A DNA stretch of 64,000 bases from Prorocentrum cordatum (Eukaryota > Sar > Dinophyceae > Prorocentrales > Prorocentraceae): the NCBI GenBank assembly GCA_963575745.1, contig CAUYUJ010001714.1:209253-273252 (forward strand), given 5' to 3'. Under the pieces are notes generated by a model, which did not search any database, had not been told where the DNA came from, and worked only from the letters and a program-made list of their open reading frames with translations. Shown here piece after piece: positions 40,784-53,085 of the stretch (its first letter is position 1; every line of letters begins with the position of its first letter). A program made the position numbers and the translations under genes.

Positions 40784-41755
40784 TCACTCGCCATCCGCGG
40801 CCGCAGCCACTCCTGATTTGCCTTTCCCCTTCGGGTCGATGGCCGCCAACTTCTCCTTCAAGAACTTACTATCGCTCGCCAGCTTGTCGGCGCGGCTCTG
40901 CAGGCCCGCTGAGTTGTCGCTGCCTCCGCTGCCGCCTGCACCGCCACGCCGAGCTGTGGATCTCTCCCCTCGTACTTTGCGTCTCTCCTTGGGGACGCTC
41001 GCCCCCATGCGCAGTTCATCTGCCACGTAGCTGCAGAGGGCGGGCAAAATCACCATGAGACCGCGGGCCTCAGACGTGCCAAGGTATATGCGTTCATCCT
41101 CGGCCAGATCATCGCCCGCCGCGCCCATGCGGTGGAGATACCTGTCCCTGTACTTGTACTCAATCATCTGCGCCTTCCTGCAGATCAGCTCGAAGATCGC
41201 TAACTCTGCCACATTCAACTGGTCAAACTGAATACCGATCTGCAGCAGGCGCAGACAGAACTCATGGAAGTCGACCCCTGGATCTGAAGACGACAGCCCC
41301 GCCTCCGCCTTGAAACGAGCGCGGCGGGACCGAGGCGCTACATCCTGGTCTCGAATGAGGCGGCACACCCATCCAGCGGTCCTCGGGCCCACCAGGGGCC
41401 ATGACGGCCAGGCAGTCTCCGTGAGCTGCTTCACGCCCTCGCGGAACCCCAGGTGACGGCCATCCCCTGCGCTCTCGTGGATCGCCAGCACCCGCGCGTC
41501 GAGGGCCGTCTCTGGACTCCCGTACTGCACGAGAAAGCTGCTGTTGCCGACCTTCACGAAGCCAAGGCCCTCGCCGATCACCCCGTAGTCCACCGTCAGG
41601 CCCGGTAGCTTGGCAGAGCTGCTCTGGTCACTACCCGCGAGAAAATACCATCCTTTGCTGTTTGCCTCGCGCCGGCTGGACACGCTTTCCCAGTCAGGCG
41701 GAATCGGAGCTGAATCCGAGTCCAAGCCCGCCTCCTTGGGCGTTGCTGGGCTCAT
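40784..41755 (-). CDS. Gag-like ORF of the DIRS-like element
   Basis: An uninterrupted frame of 323 residues starts at the Met at 41755 (MSPATPKEAGLDSDSAPIPP) and ends at 40784, just ahead of the RT region. Residues 40-110 include KGWYFLAGSDQSS and GEGLGFVKVGNSSFLVQYGS. A helical part holds FHEFCLRLLQIGIQFDQLNV and ICRKAQMIEYKYRDRYLHRM. The C-terminus is basic with Gly/Ser and Lys-rich tails (KERRKVRGERSTARRGG), as expected of a nucleic-acid-binding Gag. No zinc knuckle is seen. Its position upstream of RT in the same orientation is the main basis for the call. Confidence 0.65.
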   Translation of the reverse strand: MSPATPKEAGLDSDSAPIPPDWESVSSRREANSKGWYFLAGSDQSSSAKLPGLTVDYGVIGEGLGFVKVGNSSFLVQYGSPETALDARVLAIHESAGDGRHLGFREGVKQLTETAWPSWPLVGPRTAGWVCRLIRDQDVAPRSRRARFKAEAGLSSSDPGVDFHEFCLRLLQIGIQFDQLNVAELAIFELICRKAQMIEYKYRDRYLHRMGAAGDDLAEDERIYLGTSEARGLMVILPALCSYVADELRMGASVPKERRKVRGERSTARRGGAGGSGGSDNSAGLQSRADKLASDSKFLKEKLAAIDPKGKGKSGVAAAADGE

Positions 41756-41756
41756 G

Positions 41757-41795
41757 CAGATCCACATGGGGGTGGCGTCGACGGGGGGGGCGAAA
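41757..41795 (+). repeat. inverted copy of the segment at 44243-44283
   Basis: AGATCCACATGGGGGTGGCG followed by a G-rich run is the reverse complement of CGCCACCCCCATGTGGATAT at about 44258, with two or three differences over about 35 bp. Confidence 0.75.
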
Positions 41796-44228
41796 GTTGA
41801 GCGCGCCGTCTGGCGCGAGATGATCTTTATCTTCCTCGGAGGGTGCCCATTGCGCGCGAGTTTTTCACCGTCGCGGTGCCCATGTTGCAGTTTGGTGATT
41901 GGGCGGGCTTCGTGACGGCCGGCTTCGTGCTCGGGCGAAGCGAACAGGTTTGGGGCGCGCGCGCATTAGCGTTCAGGAGCGGTCGTCTGGCATAGCCCTT
42001 GTCCTCGCGCGAAGTGATGCGCCATTAAGGTCGCGCTCTCGAATGGTCCTTAGAATTGGCAGTGGATTGCATGGCTCATTTCCGAGGAGTCGCGCAGCGC
42101 GCCTAAATCTTGAAGGGTGCCACCTTCTTCAGCCACTACTGGAGGGCGCGGGGCCACGTCGCGCCGGGCCCCCGGATTTCTTGATCCCAGGTCAAGGCCC
42201 ATCGTAATCTAGACGACGCGTTCTCTGAGCAAGGCCGCGTCTGAATCCTCGTAGCTAGAATGGCACACGGTGTAATGAGACAACATCGCGGGGGCGCATG
42301 GTTTGACCCTGCTGCTCGTTTAGACACCGCCCCCGCTATCTTCATGTTTCTGGTGTTCGCGACTGGTGCGGGACGGGTGCATGCTAGCGGGCCCTTTCAC
42401 GAGAGTACGTTGGCCCCCTGTCCGAGGCCCCTCGCACGCCCCTCCCCGCCCCGTTGCCCCCCCCAAGCCCCTACCTGGGCAGGCCAGGGTCATCGCTGCA
42501 CCTCGCGTTCAAAGCGCATCGCCTCTTACTGCTGTCGTCGTTGCCCAGGGGGCGGGGGGTGGGCAGGAGGAGTGAGGAGGAGGGGGGAGGAGGGGGGCGG
42601 GGGGGAGGAGGGGGAGGAAGAATGGGGGGCGAGGAGGAAGGAGTGGACAGCGGAGGAGGGAAGAGGAGGAGGGAATAGAAGCGAGGATGGCGTCCGGGTG
42701 CCACTGCGCGGCCGCGGTCCCGTGAGGATCTCCGATGCGGTTTGCCATCGAACACGCTCAGCTGCCTTCGCCAAGTCAGGCTACGCGGTCTCAATTGTCC
42801 TGAACCAGACGGCACTAGTTGTCTCAATTTGTCTCAAAGTTTCTCACCCAGCGAACCTTTCTGTCTCAATTTCTTTCAATTTGGGTCGCCACCGGGATAT
42901 TATACCTTAATTTCTCTCAATTTCTCTCAATTCCCCTCAAAATCTCTCAAATATTCTCAATTCCTCTCAATATAGCTTACCATGAGAAAGCGCTACTACA
43001 CAACAGCATCCTGATGGGCCGTTGCTCTCTCAAAAGACCTTTTCGCGACGTCCCTGGGAATGCCCTCGGCTCCCCGACCCGCTTCCTTGCCTCTCGAGGT
43101 AATCGAGGATAGGGTCCCCGTCCACCCTCTCCCTCCCTGCCTTGACTCCATCCTCTCCCTCCCCGCCTTGACTCTCCATCCCTCCCTACATCACTCCCCC
43201 CTTCCCTCCCCTTCCCTTCCTGCCTCCCCCCTTCCCTCCCTCCGTCCCTCTCCTCCCCCCTCCCCCTTGTCGTCGTCGTCGTCGTCGTCGCGGCGGCGGT
43301 TGGCCGGCGCCCGCCCCTCTTGCCCCCTGGGCCCGCTGCTCGGGGGAGGGCGGGCCCCCCGAAGCGCCGGTGGGAAGCCCTTCGGCGTGGCCCCGTCGGA
43401 GGCTTCCAGCGCTCCTCCTAGGGCCGTCCCTGGAGTCCTTTGCAGTCATGCGAGGTATTCGGCGTATGTCCGAAGCCTCTGCAGGTTGTCGGCCGCCCCT
43501 GGAGGCTCTCGGAAGCCCCGAGCCTTTCCAGGGTCCTCGGGGCCCTTGGAAGCCGCCAGGGCTCGCGGTCCTGGTGATCGTCTTGGGGGCCGGTGGGTTT
43601 CGGGGGGCTTCGGCTGCCTCGGGCGGCTTTCGGTGGTCTCCGGGAATCCCCCTTGCGATCCTCGGAGGTCCATGGCAGCCCTCGGAGACCCTTTGTGGTC
43701 CCTGGTGTCTGCTTGGGCTCTTCGGGGGTCGTCGGGGATGTCTGGAAGCCTTTGGATGCCTCGGGGGGCTCGTCCTCCGGGGGGCTTGCAAAGTGCAAAC
43801 GCACAAACATATGCACATGTGCATGTGCAAATACAGATGCACATGCCGAAATAATGATGATCCGGATTTGTGGTACGTTGTGCGTTGCAGGAACGATGCG
43901 TTGCTGTCGTCATTTTGCGACTGGTTTATGCTTGCAGGCGCAGTGGACTTGGGGATACCGCCAAGGGGTCCGATCAGGCTTCTGGCGGCGGTTCGCTTGT
44001 GTAAATGTACGAAACCTCTGCGTCGTTATATATGTTACGCTGTTGTGTGATTGCACCGAAATATTGTTGCAAAGCGCCCATTCTACAGACCCGCTGCGTC
44101 GAAGTGGTCTCGCGTGGCGGCCCTCCTCCATAGCGGCATCCATGGACGTTGCGCATTGTTGTGCAGCCGCGTGCGTTTGGTTGTGTTTTGAGCGTGTTTG
44201 GTTGTGTTTTGAACACCCCTTGGCTCAC
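41796..44228. other. non-coding interior of the DIRS-like element with simple repeats
   Basis: No gene is supported in this 2.4 kb. It holds a purine run with GGAGG units (42550-42680), a degenerate TCTCAATT tandem repeat (about 42795-42975), C/T-rich CCCTTCC sequence (43120-43260), (GTC)n at 43268-43295, and degenerate CTCGGGGGNCTTCGG units (43440-43790) that keep several frames open. An octamer-like ATGCACATGTGCATGT stretch lies near 43811. A second GTTTTGAGCGTGTTTGGTT duplication is at about 44175. Confidence 0.6.
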
Positions 44229-44950
44229 TCAGCGGCGGTTTGATCGCCCCCCCCGTCTCCGCCACCCCCATGTGGATATGAAGGATGGGCGTCTCAGCGT
44301 CGACCCCACCTCGGCGAAGGACCGTGCCGACGCGGCCGCCACCGCCTCCAGGAACTCCCGTGGCTCGGGTGTCCAGTCGGCGCCGTACGACCTCGCGTTG
44401 GCGGCTGGGGCCGTGCCAACCACTGACGCGCGGTCCCTCTGCCCTGGGAGGACTCTCGCTGCGCCCTGGATCACGTCGGTGTGCAGCACGTGGGGATAAA
44501 TGTCGCCGTCGGGCGTGATCATATACAGGATCTCGCCTCTCCTCCGCTCCTGCCGGAGGAGCTGTCCCCATCACTGTCGTGAACTCGGCGGCGGTGGCGA
44601 AACCCACGACGACGCGCGCCTGCCAGCTCCCGCCTGCACGCCACTGTACCTCGATGCGGTCGCCGATCGCCCAGGCCGCAGCAGCAGCCATTGGCTCCGA
44701 TCAGCACGCCCACGAGGACTCCTCCGATCAGCACGGTCCCGAAGGAGACGCGCACGCCGCCGAACACCTGCACAGCGACCGCACAAGAACCCGCCTCTGA
44801 GACCACCGCGCTCTCGAGCACGCGGTCTGCGAGCCAGGTCGCCGCCCTGAGCGAGGCCTGCACAACAGCTGACATGGGCCGCCGTGAATTAAGCTTGAGC
44901 GAATTTGGTCGGAGCCCAAAAAGGGCCGCGGAAGGACAGACGGGCAACAG
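44229..44950 (-). pseudogene. possible leader ORF: hydrophobic segment plus Tudor/Agenet-like module, frameshifted
   Basis: The first frame reads MSAVVQASLRAATWLADRVL and then a hydrophobic stretch FGTVLIGGVLVGVLIGANGC that could span a membrane. Around 44690 the reading passes to another frame with AIGDRIEVQWRAGGSWQARV, where D-R-x-E-V-x-W and W-x-A-R-V resemble Tudor/Agenet folds. Near 44540 it passes again to ILYMITPDGDIYPHVLHTDV and a helical end stopping at 44229. Its place at the 5' end of the DIRS-like element suggests an element-encoded protein, but I cannot name a family. The first residues, including MPVCPSAAL, belong to the terminal repeat. Confidence 0.45.
44243..44283 (-). repeat. 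inverted copy of the segment at 41757-41795
   Basis: C-rich run followed by CCGCCACCCCCATGTGGATA. It overlaps the 3' end of the leader ORF. Confidence 0.75.
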
Positions 44951-44966
44951 CGTTTCAAGAACAAGC

Positions 44967-44968
<2 letters not shown>
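44893..44968 (-). repeat. right terminal repeat of the DIRS-like element
   Basis: The plus strand reads AGCTTGAGCGAATTTGGTCG through GGGCCGCGGAAGGACAGACG to CAAGAACAAGCTCA. It matches 36301-36377 with about three differences and then enters (CAT)n. Confidence 0.9.
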
Positions 44969-45848
<880 letters not shown>

Positions 45849-46035
45849 GGGACACCGACGGGACACCGGCGGGACACCGGCGGGACACCGCGGGCCACCG
45901 GCCCCGGAAAGGAATCATTTGGTCCGGCCGCGCCTCAGCCTGAGGCGGGACACCGGCGGGACACCGCGGGACACCGCGGGCCACCGGCCCCCGGAAAGGA
46001 ATGATTTGGTCCGGCCGCGCCTCAGCCGGAGGAGA
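45849..46035. repeat. GGGACACCGGC minisatellite with a duplicated block of about 85 bp
   Basis: Short GGGACACCGGCG units are followed by GGGCCACCGGCCCCGGAAAG and ATTTGGTCCGGCCGCGCCTC, and the whole block occurs twice (about 45891-45947 and 45976-46030). A GCCTCAG-C-CTGAGGC dyad is at about 45933. Confidence 0.85.
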
Positions 46036-48410
46036 CTTTCTTCTCGCCCGCCCACGCAACTTCGCCTCGCCCGCACGCACGGCACGCACGAACACGAAAC
46101 CGAAACCGATCTCCTGGTAGGGGGGCTCTCCGTTCCACTTCGATCTCACCCCCTCACCTCCGACCTAACAATGAACAAACAGTATATACATCAAGAGATG
46201 AGCAGGTAAAACATTAAAGCATACGAGAATACATGAATGCATAAGCAGAACGACACATAAATACATTAATGAATACCAGATCAAACTAGAGCCACGCACG
46301 CTCATAGCTTCTGGCCGACTCCAAATCCGCTGTCGAAGACAGAGCGGGGGGCGCTGGGCCCCCTCGGGCGTGGCTCCGGGCTTTGGTGGCGGGCGCGGGA
46401 CCGTACTTCACAGACCGCCCGAAAGGCTGCCACAATGACCGAGGAATGCCCAAGGAGGCTCCAGGCCGCCGGGCAGTGCCGCCCAGGCCGCCGCCGGTCG
46501 TCATCGTCGTCCGTGGACGGGTTTGCACGTCTTCCGACGTGCTTGGCCATTATGAAGCCTTCGGGAGCATCCAGAAGCGTCCGCGGGCCTGTGAGGGCCT
46601 CCAGAGATCTGCGGACACAGCAATCGTCGACGTCGTCGTCGACGTCGTCGTCGTCATCGTCGTGACCTCTGGAGGCCGTCGGAGGTCGTCGTCGTCGTGG
46701 CTGTCGTCGTCGTCGTCGAGGTCGTCGCAGTCGTCGAGGATCGAGGAGGGAGGATGAGGGATCGAGGGTCCAGGATCGAGACCTTTGGGCATTCGAGGGC
46801 CTCGCGGAGAGCCCTCGCTGCCACGGCTGCTCGGGGGCCTCTCTGGGACCGCCGCCACCGCTGCCGCCCGGGCTTCTCGGGCGGTTGGGAGCGATCCAAA
46901 AGCCGAAAAGGCTGGCACGCCCGCCCCACGACAAGGAGGAGGACAGGAGGGGCGGGAGGAGAAGGAGGAGGAAGCGGAGGAGAAGCAGAGGACGAGGAGG
47001 AGGAGGAGGAAGACGGCAGAGGGAGAGCTGGCGAAACTCCCTCAGCTGGTGGTGCCCCGCTCCTGTCTTGCTGCCGAAGCGTAAACAAAACTTCGGTGGC
47101 AGCCTCCGATACCATCATGCTGGCTCTCGCGGATCAACGCTAATCGACGCAACCTCGAGGCAACCTCGACGCTAGTCGGCGCTAGTCGGCGCGTTCCCAT
47201 CGACTACCAGACGCTAATCGACGCGAGTGCTCTCTAAAGACGAAAATGCGAGAGTGTACATAGCTCCCATAATATGATACCGAACACAACCACGTTTCCC
47301 GTCTCGGCATCGTGCTAGTGACATCTTGAGCCGTCGTTGGGGCGTCTGTGGGGCCTCTGGGACAAGGATGGGGCTCGTGGAGCCGTCTTTCGGGCCACGG
47401 GCCGTCTCATGTGCATCTCTGACCTGCTCGCAGCCCTTTCATTGGGATGTCTTGAGCCACCTTTAGCCAGATCGCAGACACTTGGCAAAGTCGGGAAAAC
47501 GGCGGAGAGAGGAGGGAGGAGAGAGCGGGAAGTGTGGACGGAGGACAGAGGATGGAGCATGGAGAACGGAGGACAGACGAAGAAGGAAGGAAGGTACAGG
47601 GAGGAGAGAGGAGAGAGGAGAGAGGAGGGGAAAGAGAGAAGGACGATAGAGAAGAGGAGGAGGAGGAGGAGGAGGAGGACATGACGTAAGAGAGAGGGGA
47701 AGAATGAATGGATGAATGAGGTTACCGGACGGGCGAGTGCGATGGGGGGCATCCCACAAGCTTGAGGCACAATGCCGAGAGACAAAAACAGCACTCCGAT
47801 CCCGTTCACCAACGCTGGGCGCCTGCATAGTGGTGAAGCTTCCCGCGAATTCCTGGCCGTCGGCTCCCTCCATCATCTTCTGCACCTTCAGGCAAGAATC
47901 GAGCGAGGAAGAAGGAACAAATGATGAGAACTAGTAGCCACAGTAGTTGCAAAAGCTGAGCCAAAAACGAATGATCGTAAGAAGCATTGCCACTCACGGA
48001 CGTCCCGTCACATCAAGCGCCGCCTGGCTGCCCAGCGAGTGAGGGGCGGACGCGGCCGCGGTCGGGATTCCCTGCCCCAGCGCAGCGTGGACGGTGCGGT
48101 CCCAGACTTCCGTTCCCCATCAAAAGACAGCTGATCCATCGCAACCTCAGGGCAGACCGGGAAAGCTGTCCAGGAGGGCCCAAGAAGGCCTCAAGAGGTC
48201 TCGAAGAAACCGCCAGGCCAAGACGGGACAAAAGCGGCCCAAAACCGCAAGACACAGCAGTAGGCTCCCTCGACGGCCCCCCGGCCTACCCCGATCTACA
48301 TAGATTCCCCAAGCAGTGCTTGCACTTTCTGAGGAACTGGACCGCGTCTCCAGTCTGGTGGCTATGCGGCCGCCATGGCCGCCCCGTCGCCGCCTAGCCC
48401 TTGTTCAAAG
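46036..48410. other. no supported gene; simple repeats
   Basis: (GTC)n lies at about 46618-46740, GA-rich GGAGGA runs at 46930-47030 and 47505-47690, and small CTAGTCGGCG/CTAATCGACGC units at about 47140-47230. Open frames mostly translate these tracts. Positions 47230-47340 and 47700-48410 look unique, but no protein family or splice pattern was found. Confidence 0.45.
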
Positions 48411-49264
48411 AAACATGATCGACCCACGAACCCAGAAAGGAGTATAGAAATGTAACGCATGGCAACGTTTTCAAAGACACCCGATTGGGTGACGGGCACA
48501 TGCAATGCTGAGTGTATCGATCTTGATGTACCCTGCCGAGGGCTGTGCTGTGCTGTGCCGTGCTGAATTGCGATGGGCCATGCCGCGATTGTGCTCTATA
48601 GCGTCGTGGATCGAGTCCTCCTTTGCATCCGAGTCCTGACCGAACTGATCTGGATCTTAAAGCTCGAGCTGCCTGAGCACATAGTAGCTGCCCCAGAGCT
48701 AATTGACAGGGGGAACATGCCAGGAGGACGCGCCGCGGAACGTCTCAAGGGACGAGCCAGGCGACGTGCCAGGGGACGTGCCATGGGGACGCACCGCGGG
48801 ACGTGCCAAGGGGACGCGCTACGGAACGTGCCAATGGATGTGCCACAGGATGTGCCAGGGGCGCCACGCGACTTGCCAGGGGGGCTCCCCGAGGGACGCC
48901 CCACGGAACGTGCCAAGGAAGGTGCCTGGTTGCCATGCTGAGTGTATCGATCTTGATGTACCGTGCCGAGGGCTGTGCTGTGCTGCGCCGTGCTGAATTG
49001 CGATGTGCCATGACGCGATTGTGCTCTATAGCGTCGTGGATCGAGTCCTCCTTCGCATCCGAGTCCTGACCGAACTGATCTGGATCTTAAGCTCGAGCTG
49101 CCTGAGCACATAGTAGCTGCCCCAGAGCTAATTGACAGGGGGAACATGCCAGGAGGACGCGCCGCAGAACGTCTCAAGGAACGCGCCAAGCGACGTGCCA
49201 AGGGGACGTGCCATGGGGACGCACCGCGGGACGAGCCAAGGGGACGCGCTACGGAACGTGCCAA

Positions 49265-49640
49265 CACCTCCTCACTCTAGACATCCGCCTAGGCGACTTG
49301 GACACGTGAAAACAAGCGTATCGCTCGAGACATCCTCAACACATCCTCATGCTAGGCATCCGCCTGGGCAACCTGGACACGTGCAAACAAGCATCTCGAT
49401 CGAGACTTCCTCAACACATCCTCGTGCGAGACATCCGCCTGGGTGACGAGGACGCCTGAAACCAAGCGCCTCGCTCGAGGCAACCTCGACAAATCCTGGC
49501 GCTAGACCTCTGCCTGGGCAACCTGGAGGCGTGAAACCAAGCGTCTCGCTCGAGACATTCTCAAGACCTGGTCACGTGAAAAAAAGCATTTCACTTGAGA
49601 GATCATCCGAATTCTGGTCCACAGGAGAGGACAATATATA
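49265..49640 (+). repeat. tandem units of about 70 bp with TCGCTCGAGACATCC
   Basis: Units contain GACATCCGCCTGGGCAACCT, GGACACGTGAAAACAAGCGT and TCGCTCGAGACATCCTCAAC. The same array recurs at 52085-52860. Confidence 0.9.
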
Positions 49641-50199
49641 ACACAAAACAAGCGTTTCGCTCGAGACACCCTACAGCGGTCGAAACAGGAAATAAACCTA
49701 CTGAAAGAAAACCCTGGGCCACCGCCCTTTCCAGGAAAAATATTAAACCGCCACCCACCCAGAGTTAACCATTATTACTTTCGCTTGCGAATCCAATCAT
49801 TATCCAGACCCCTCGTCGATCCTAAAAACGAAATATACCATCCCAGCCAAGCAAATATCAACCCCCACACACGCCATCCACTGCAAAACAACGTGTCCGC
49901 ACCCACTCGTGCATCAACATGATCGACCCACGAAACCGGAAAGGAATATAGAAACGTAGCGCATGGTAGCGTTTTCAAAGACACCTGATTGGACGACGGG
50001 CAAATGCAATGCTGAGTGTATCGATGTTGATGTACCCTGCCGAAGGCTGTGCTGTGCTGCACCGTGCTGAATTGCGATGCGCCATGACGCGATTGTGCTC
50101 TATAGCGTCGTGGATCGAATCCTCTTTTGCATCCGAGTCCTGACCGAACTGATTTGGATCTTAAGCTCGAGCTGCCTGAACACGTAGTAGCTGCCCCAG

Positions 50200-50930
50200 A
50201 GCTAACTGACGAGGGCGCGCCGCTGGATCTCCCCAAGGAAGGGGGGGTGGGACCCCTCCCCCCCTCCTCTCCCCTTTCCCCGATCCGTCGTCGGGGACGC
50301 CCCCCCCCCCCTTCCCGATCCTTCGTCAAGGTCCCCCCCCTTCCCCCCTTTCAAAATGGGGGGGGGGTCTGGACCCACCCTTCCACGCAGCAAACAAATC
50401 TTCCCTGCGCAACGCCCCAACCGTTCCCGCCGCCGTCAGTTCCGCCCCGCCGCCGCTTCCGTTCTAGCCCCCCTGCGGCCCCCCAAGCCATGGCGACTGG
50501 CGGCGCTGCCCCACTGCCCGCGATGCCCCCATTCGAATCCCCCCGACCGCCAGCACCGGCGATTCCCCGCGCTACGGAGATGGTGGCGCTCGGGCTCACC
50601 TCGGCTAAGCCACCTCAAGCGCCCTGGCCAGCGTCGACCCCGCCCGCGTCCGTCTACGCGCGCCCCCCGACCCGCGCCCTCGCCCGTCGCCTCGCGCTCG
50701 CAACGCCTCACCGCAGCGAGCGCTGCCCCGGCACTTCCAATTCCACTTGGGCCCGCCCGCTCAGGACTCCTTCTCCGCCCACAAGACTGCCGCCCCCCAT
50801 TCCGCGCCGTCCTTCGACCTGTCCGCGCACATCGCGCCTGCCGATCGGCGGAGCGGGCTGCCCGACTTTTCGCAATGAGTCTGCGCGCGTTCGCAATGTC
50901 TTAAAACTGTGAAAAATCATTCGGGGGAGA
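50200..50930 (+). other. Pro/Ala/Arg-rich open frame, not supported as a gene
   Basis: From about 50488 a frame reads MATGGAAPLPAMPPFESPRP and stays open for about 140 residues of mostly Pro, Ala, Arg and Ser. It stops at about 50912 within a more AT-rich stretch. It could be a first exon, but composition alone explains it. The segment interrupts the third copy of the 320-bp repeat. Confidence 0.3.
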
Positions 50931-50934
50931 CAGT

Positions 50935-51265
50935 TTAAAACATTGTTTTCCCAGCGCTGCAGTGCGCCTATAGAAAACAAAAGGGGGGCGGGGCAAACTG
51001 GATCGCTGGAGACGCCCCCGCGACCGCCCTGGGGCCCTGCGTGCAGGGGCAGATACAACGGGAGCGATGTTGCACTCCAAAACCCAATGGAGAAAACCCA
51101 ATGTAAAAAAAAAAACATTCTCTGATCGGAAGACGGGAACATCCCAATGTGGATATACGATACCGAATGCAGAAATGCCAATCGCCAACGCGCGCGCGGC
51201 GGCGGCATGCCGCTGATATATTTGATACGAAGGGAACGACGTTGAACTCCAAAACCCAATGGCAA
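50935..51265. repeat. repeat segment shared with 53020-53125
   Basis: TCTGATCGGAAGACGGGAAC, GTGGATATACGATACCGAAT and CGCGCGCGGCGGCGGCATGC occur in the same order at 53020-53120. GTTGCACTCCAAAACCCAAT at 51067 recurs as GTTGAACTCCAAAACCCAAT at 51241. Confidence 0.75.
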
Positions 51266-52084
51266 AAACATGATCGACCCACGAACCCGGAAAGGAACAT
51301 GGAAACGTAGCGCATGGCAACGTTTTCAAAGACACCTAATTGGGCGACGGGCACATGCAATGCTGAGTGTATCGACCTTGATGTACCGTGCCGAGGGCTG
51401 TGCTGTGCTGCACCGTGCTGAATTGCGATGGGCCATGCCGCGGTTGTGCTCGATAGCGTCGTGGATCGAGTCTTCCTTTGCATCCGAGTCCTGACCGAAC
51501 TGATATGGATCTTAAGCTCGAGCTGCCTGAACACATAGTAGCTGCCCCAGAGCTAATTGACAGGGGGAACATGCCAGGAGGACGCGCCGCGGAACGTCTC
51601 AAGGGACGCACGTGCCAGGGGACGTGCCATGGGGTCGCACCGTAGGACGTGCCAAGGGGACGCGCTACGGAACGAGCCAGGGGACGCGCCACGCGATGTG
51701 CCAGGGGGGCACGCCAAGGGACGGCCCACGGAACGTGCCAAGGAACGCGCCAAGTTGCAATGCTGATTGTATCGATATTGATGTACCGTGCCGAAGTCTG
51801 TGCTGTGCTGCACCGTGCTGAGTTGCGATGGGCCATGCCGCGATTGTGCTCGATAGCGTCGTGGATCGAGTCCTCCTTTGCATCCGAGTCCTGACCGAAC
51901 TGATATGGATCTTAAGCTCGAGCGGCCTGAACACATAGCATCTGCCGCAGAGCTAATTGACAGGGGGACATGCCAGGAGGACGCGCCGCGGAACGTCTCA
52001 AGGGACGCGCCAGGCGACATGCCAAGGGACGTCCCATGGGGACGCACCGCGGGACGTGCCAAGGGGACGCGCTACGGAACGTGT

Positions 52085-52860
52085 TGGGACAAACGCCTCG
52101 CCCAAAACATCTTGTCAAAATCCTCAGTCTAGACATCCGCCTGAGCGACCTGGACACGTGAAAACAAACGTTTCGCTCAACACATCCTCAACACATTCTC
52201 ATGCTAGACATCCGCCTGGGCGAACAGGACACGTGAAAACAAGTAGTTCGCTCGAGACATCCTCTACACATCTTCATGTGAGACGTCCGCCTGGGTGACC
52301 TGGGCACGTGAAAACAAGCGTTTCGCTCGAAACGTTTTCAACACCTCCTCATTCTATACATCCGCACTGGCGACCTGTAGACGTGAAAGCAAACGTCTCG
52401 CTCGAGACATCCTAAACACATCTTCATGTTATACATCCGCGTGGACAACCTGGACACGTGAAAACGAGCGTATCTCTTCTCGAAACACTCTCACACACAT
52501 CCTCATGCCAAGCACCCGCCTGGGCAACCTGGACACGTGCAAACAAGCATCTCGATCGAGACTTCCTCAACACCTCCTCATTCTAGACATCCGCCTGGGC
52601 GACGAGGGCGCGTGAAACCAAGCGTCTCGCTCGAGACATCCTCAACACATCCTGGCGTTCGACCTCTGCCTGGGCAACCTGGAGGCGTGAAACCAAGTGT
52701 CTCGCTCGAGACATCCGCAAGACCTGGGCACGTGAAACCAATCATTTCACTTGAGAGATCCTCTAAATTCTGGTCCCCGGGAAAAGACAATCCATAACAC
52801 AAAACAAGCGTTTCGCTCGAGACATCCTCAACAAATTCTGAAAACCAAGCGTTTCGCTAG
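52085..52860 (+). repeat. tandem units of about 70 bp with TCGCTCGAGACATCC, second array
   Basis: About 11 units like those at 49265-49640, each with CGTGAAA(A/C)CAAGCG and CTCGAGACATCCTCAACAC. Confidence 0.9.
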
Positions 52861-53085
52861 GGACACCCTCAAAAATAATGCCGTCGGCCCACCTCGACCT
52901 CGATATTTATCAGGAAATAAATCCGCCGGCCCACCTCAAGTCAGGTCCGGGGGCAACCAGCTAAAAGAGAACCCAGGGCCTAAGCCCTTTCCGGGAAAAA
53001 ACATGTAATAATTCATCATCTGATCGGAAGACGGGAACATCCCCAAGTGGATATACGACACTGAATGCGCAACTGCCAATCGCGA

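Larger units (their letters stand above)
36136..44968 (-). mobile_element. degraded DIRS-like retrotransposon
   Basis: In minus-strand order the element holds a possible leader ORF (44229-44950), a Gag-like ORF (40784-41755), reverse transcriptase with RNase H (about 40660-38620) and a tyrosine recombinase (about 38600-37057). A reverse transcriptase followed by a tyrosine recombinase instead of a DDE integrase defines DIRS-type elements. A direct repeat of about 76 bp is found at 36301-36377 and 44893-44968, and (CAT)n tracts lie outside both ends. Frameshifts in RT and recombinase show that it is inactive or poorly sequenced. The limits are inferred from the repeats. Confidence 0.75.
48413..52085 (+). 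repeat. tandem/dispersed unit of about 320 bp, five copies
   Basis: Copies begin with ATGCTGAGTGTATCGATCTT at about 48508, 48938, 50008, 51358 and 51763. Each continues GCTGTGCTGTGCTGCACCGT, ATTGTGCTCTATAGCGTCGT, CGAGTCCTGACCGAACTGAT and AGCTAATTGACAGGGGGAAC, then GGACGTGCCAAGGGGACGCG-type short units. Three copies are preceded by CATGATCGACCCACGAACCC (48413, 49917, 51268). Frames differ between copies, so no protein is called. Confidence 0.9.
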
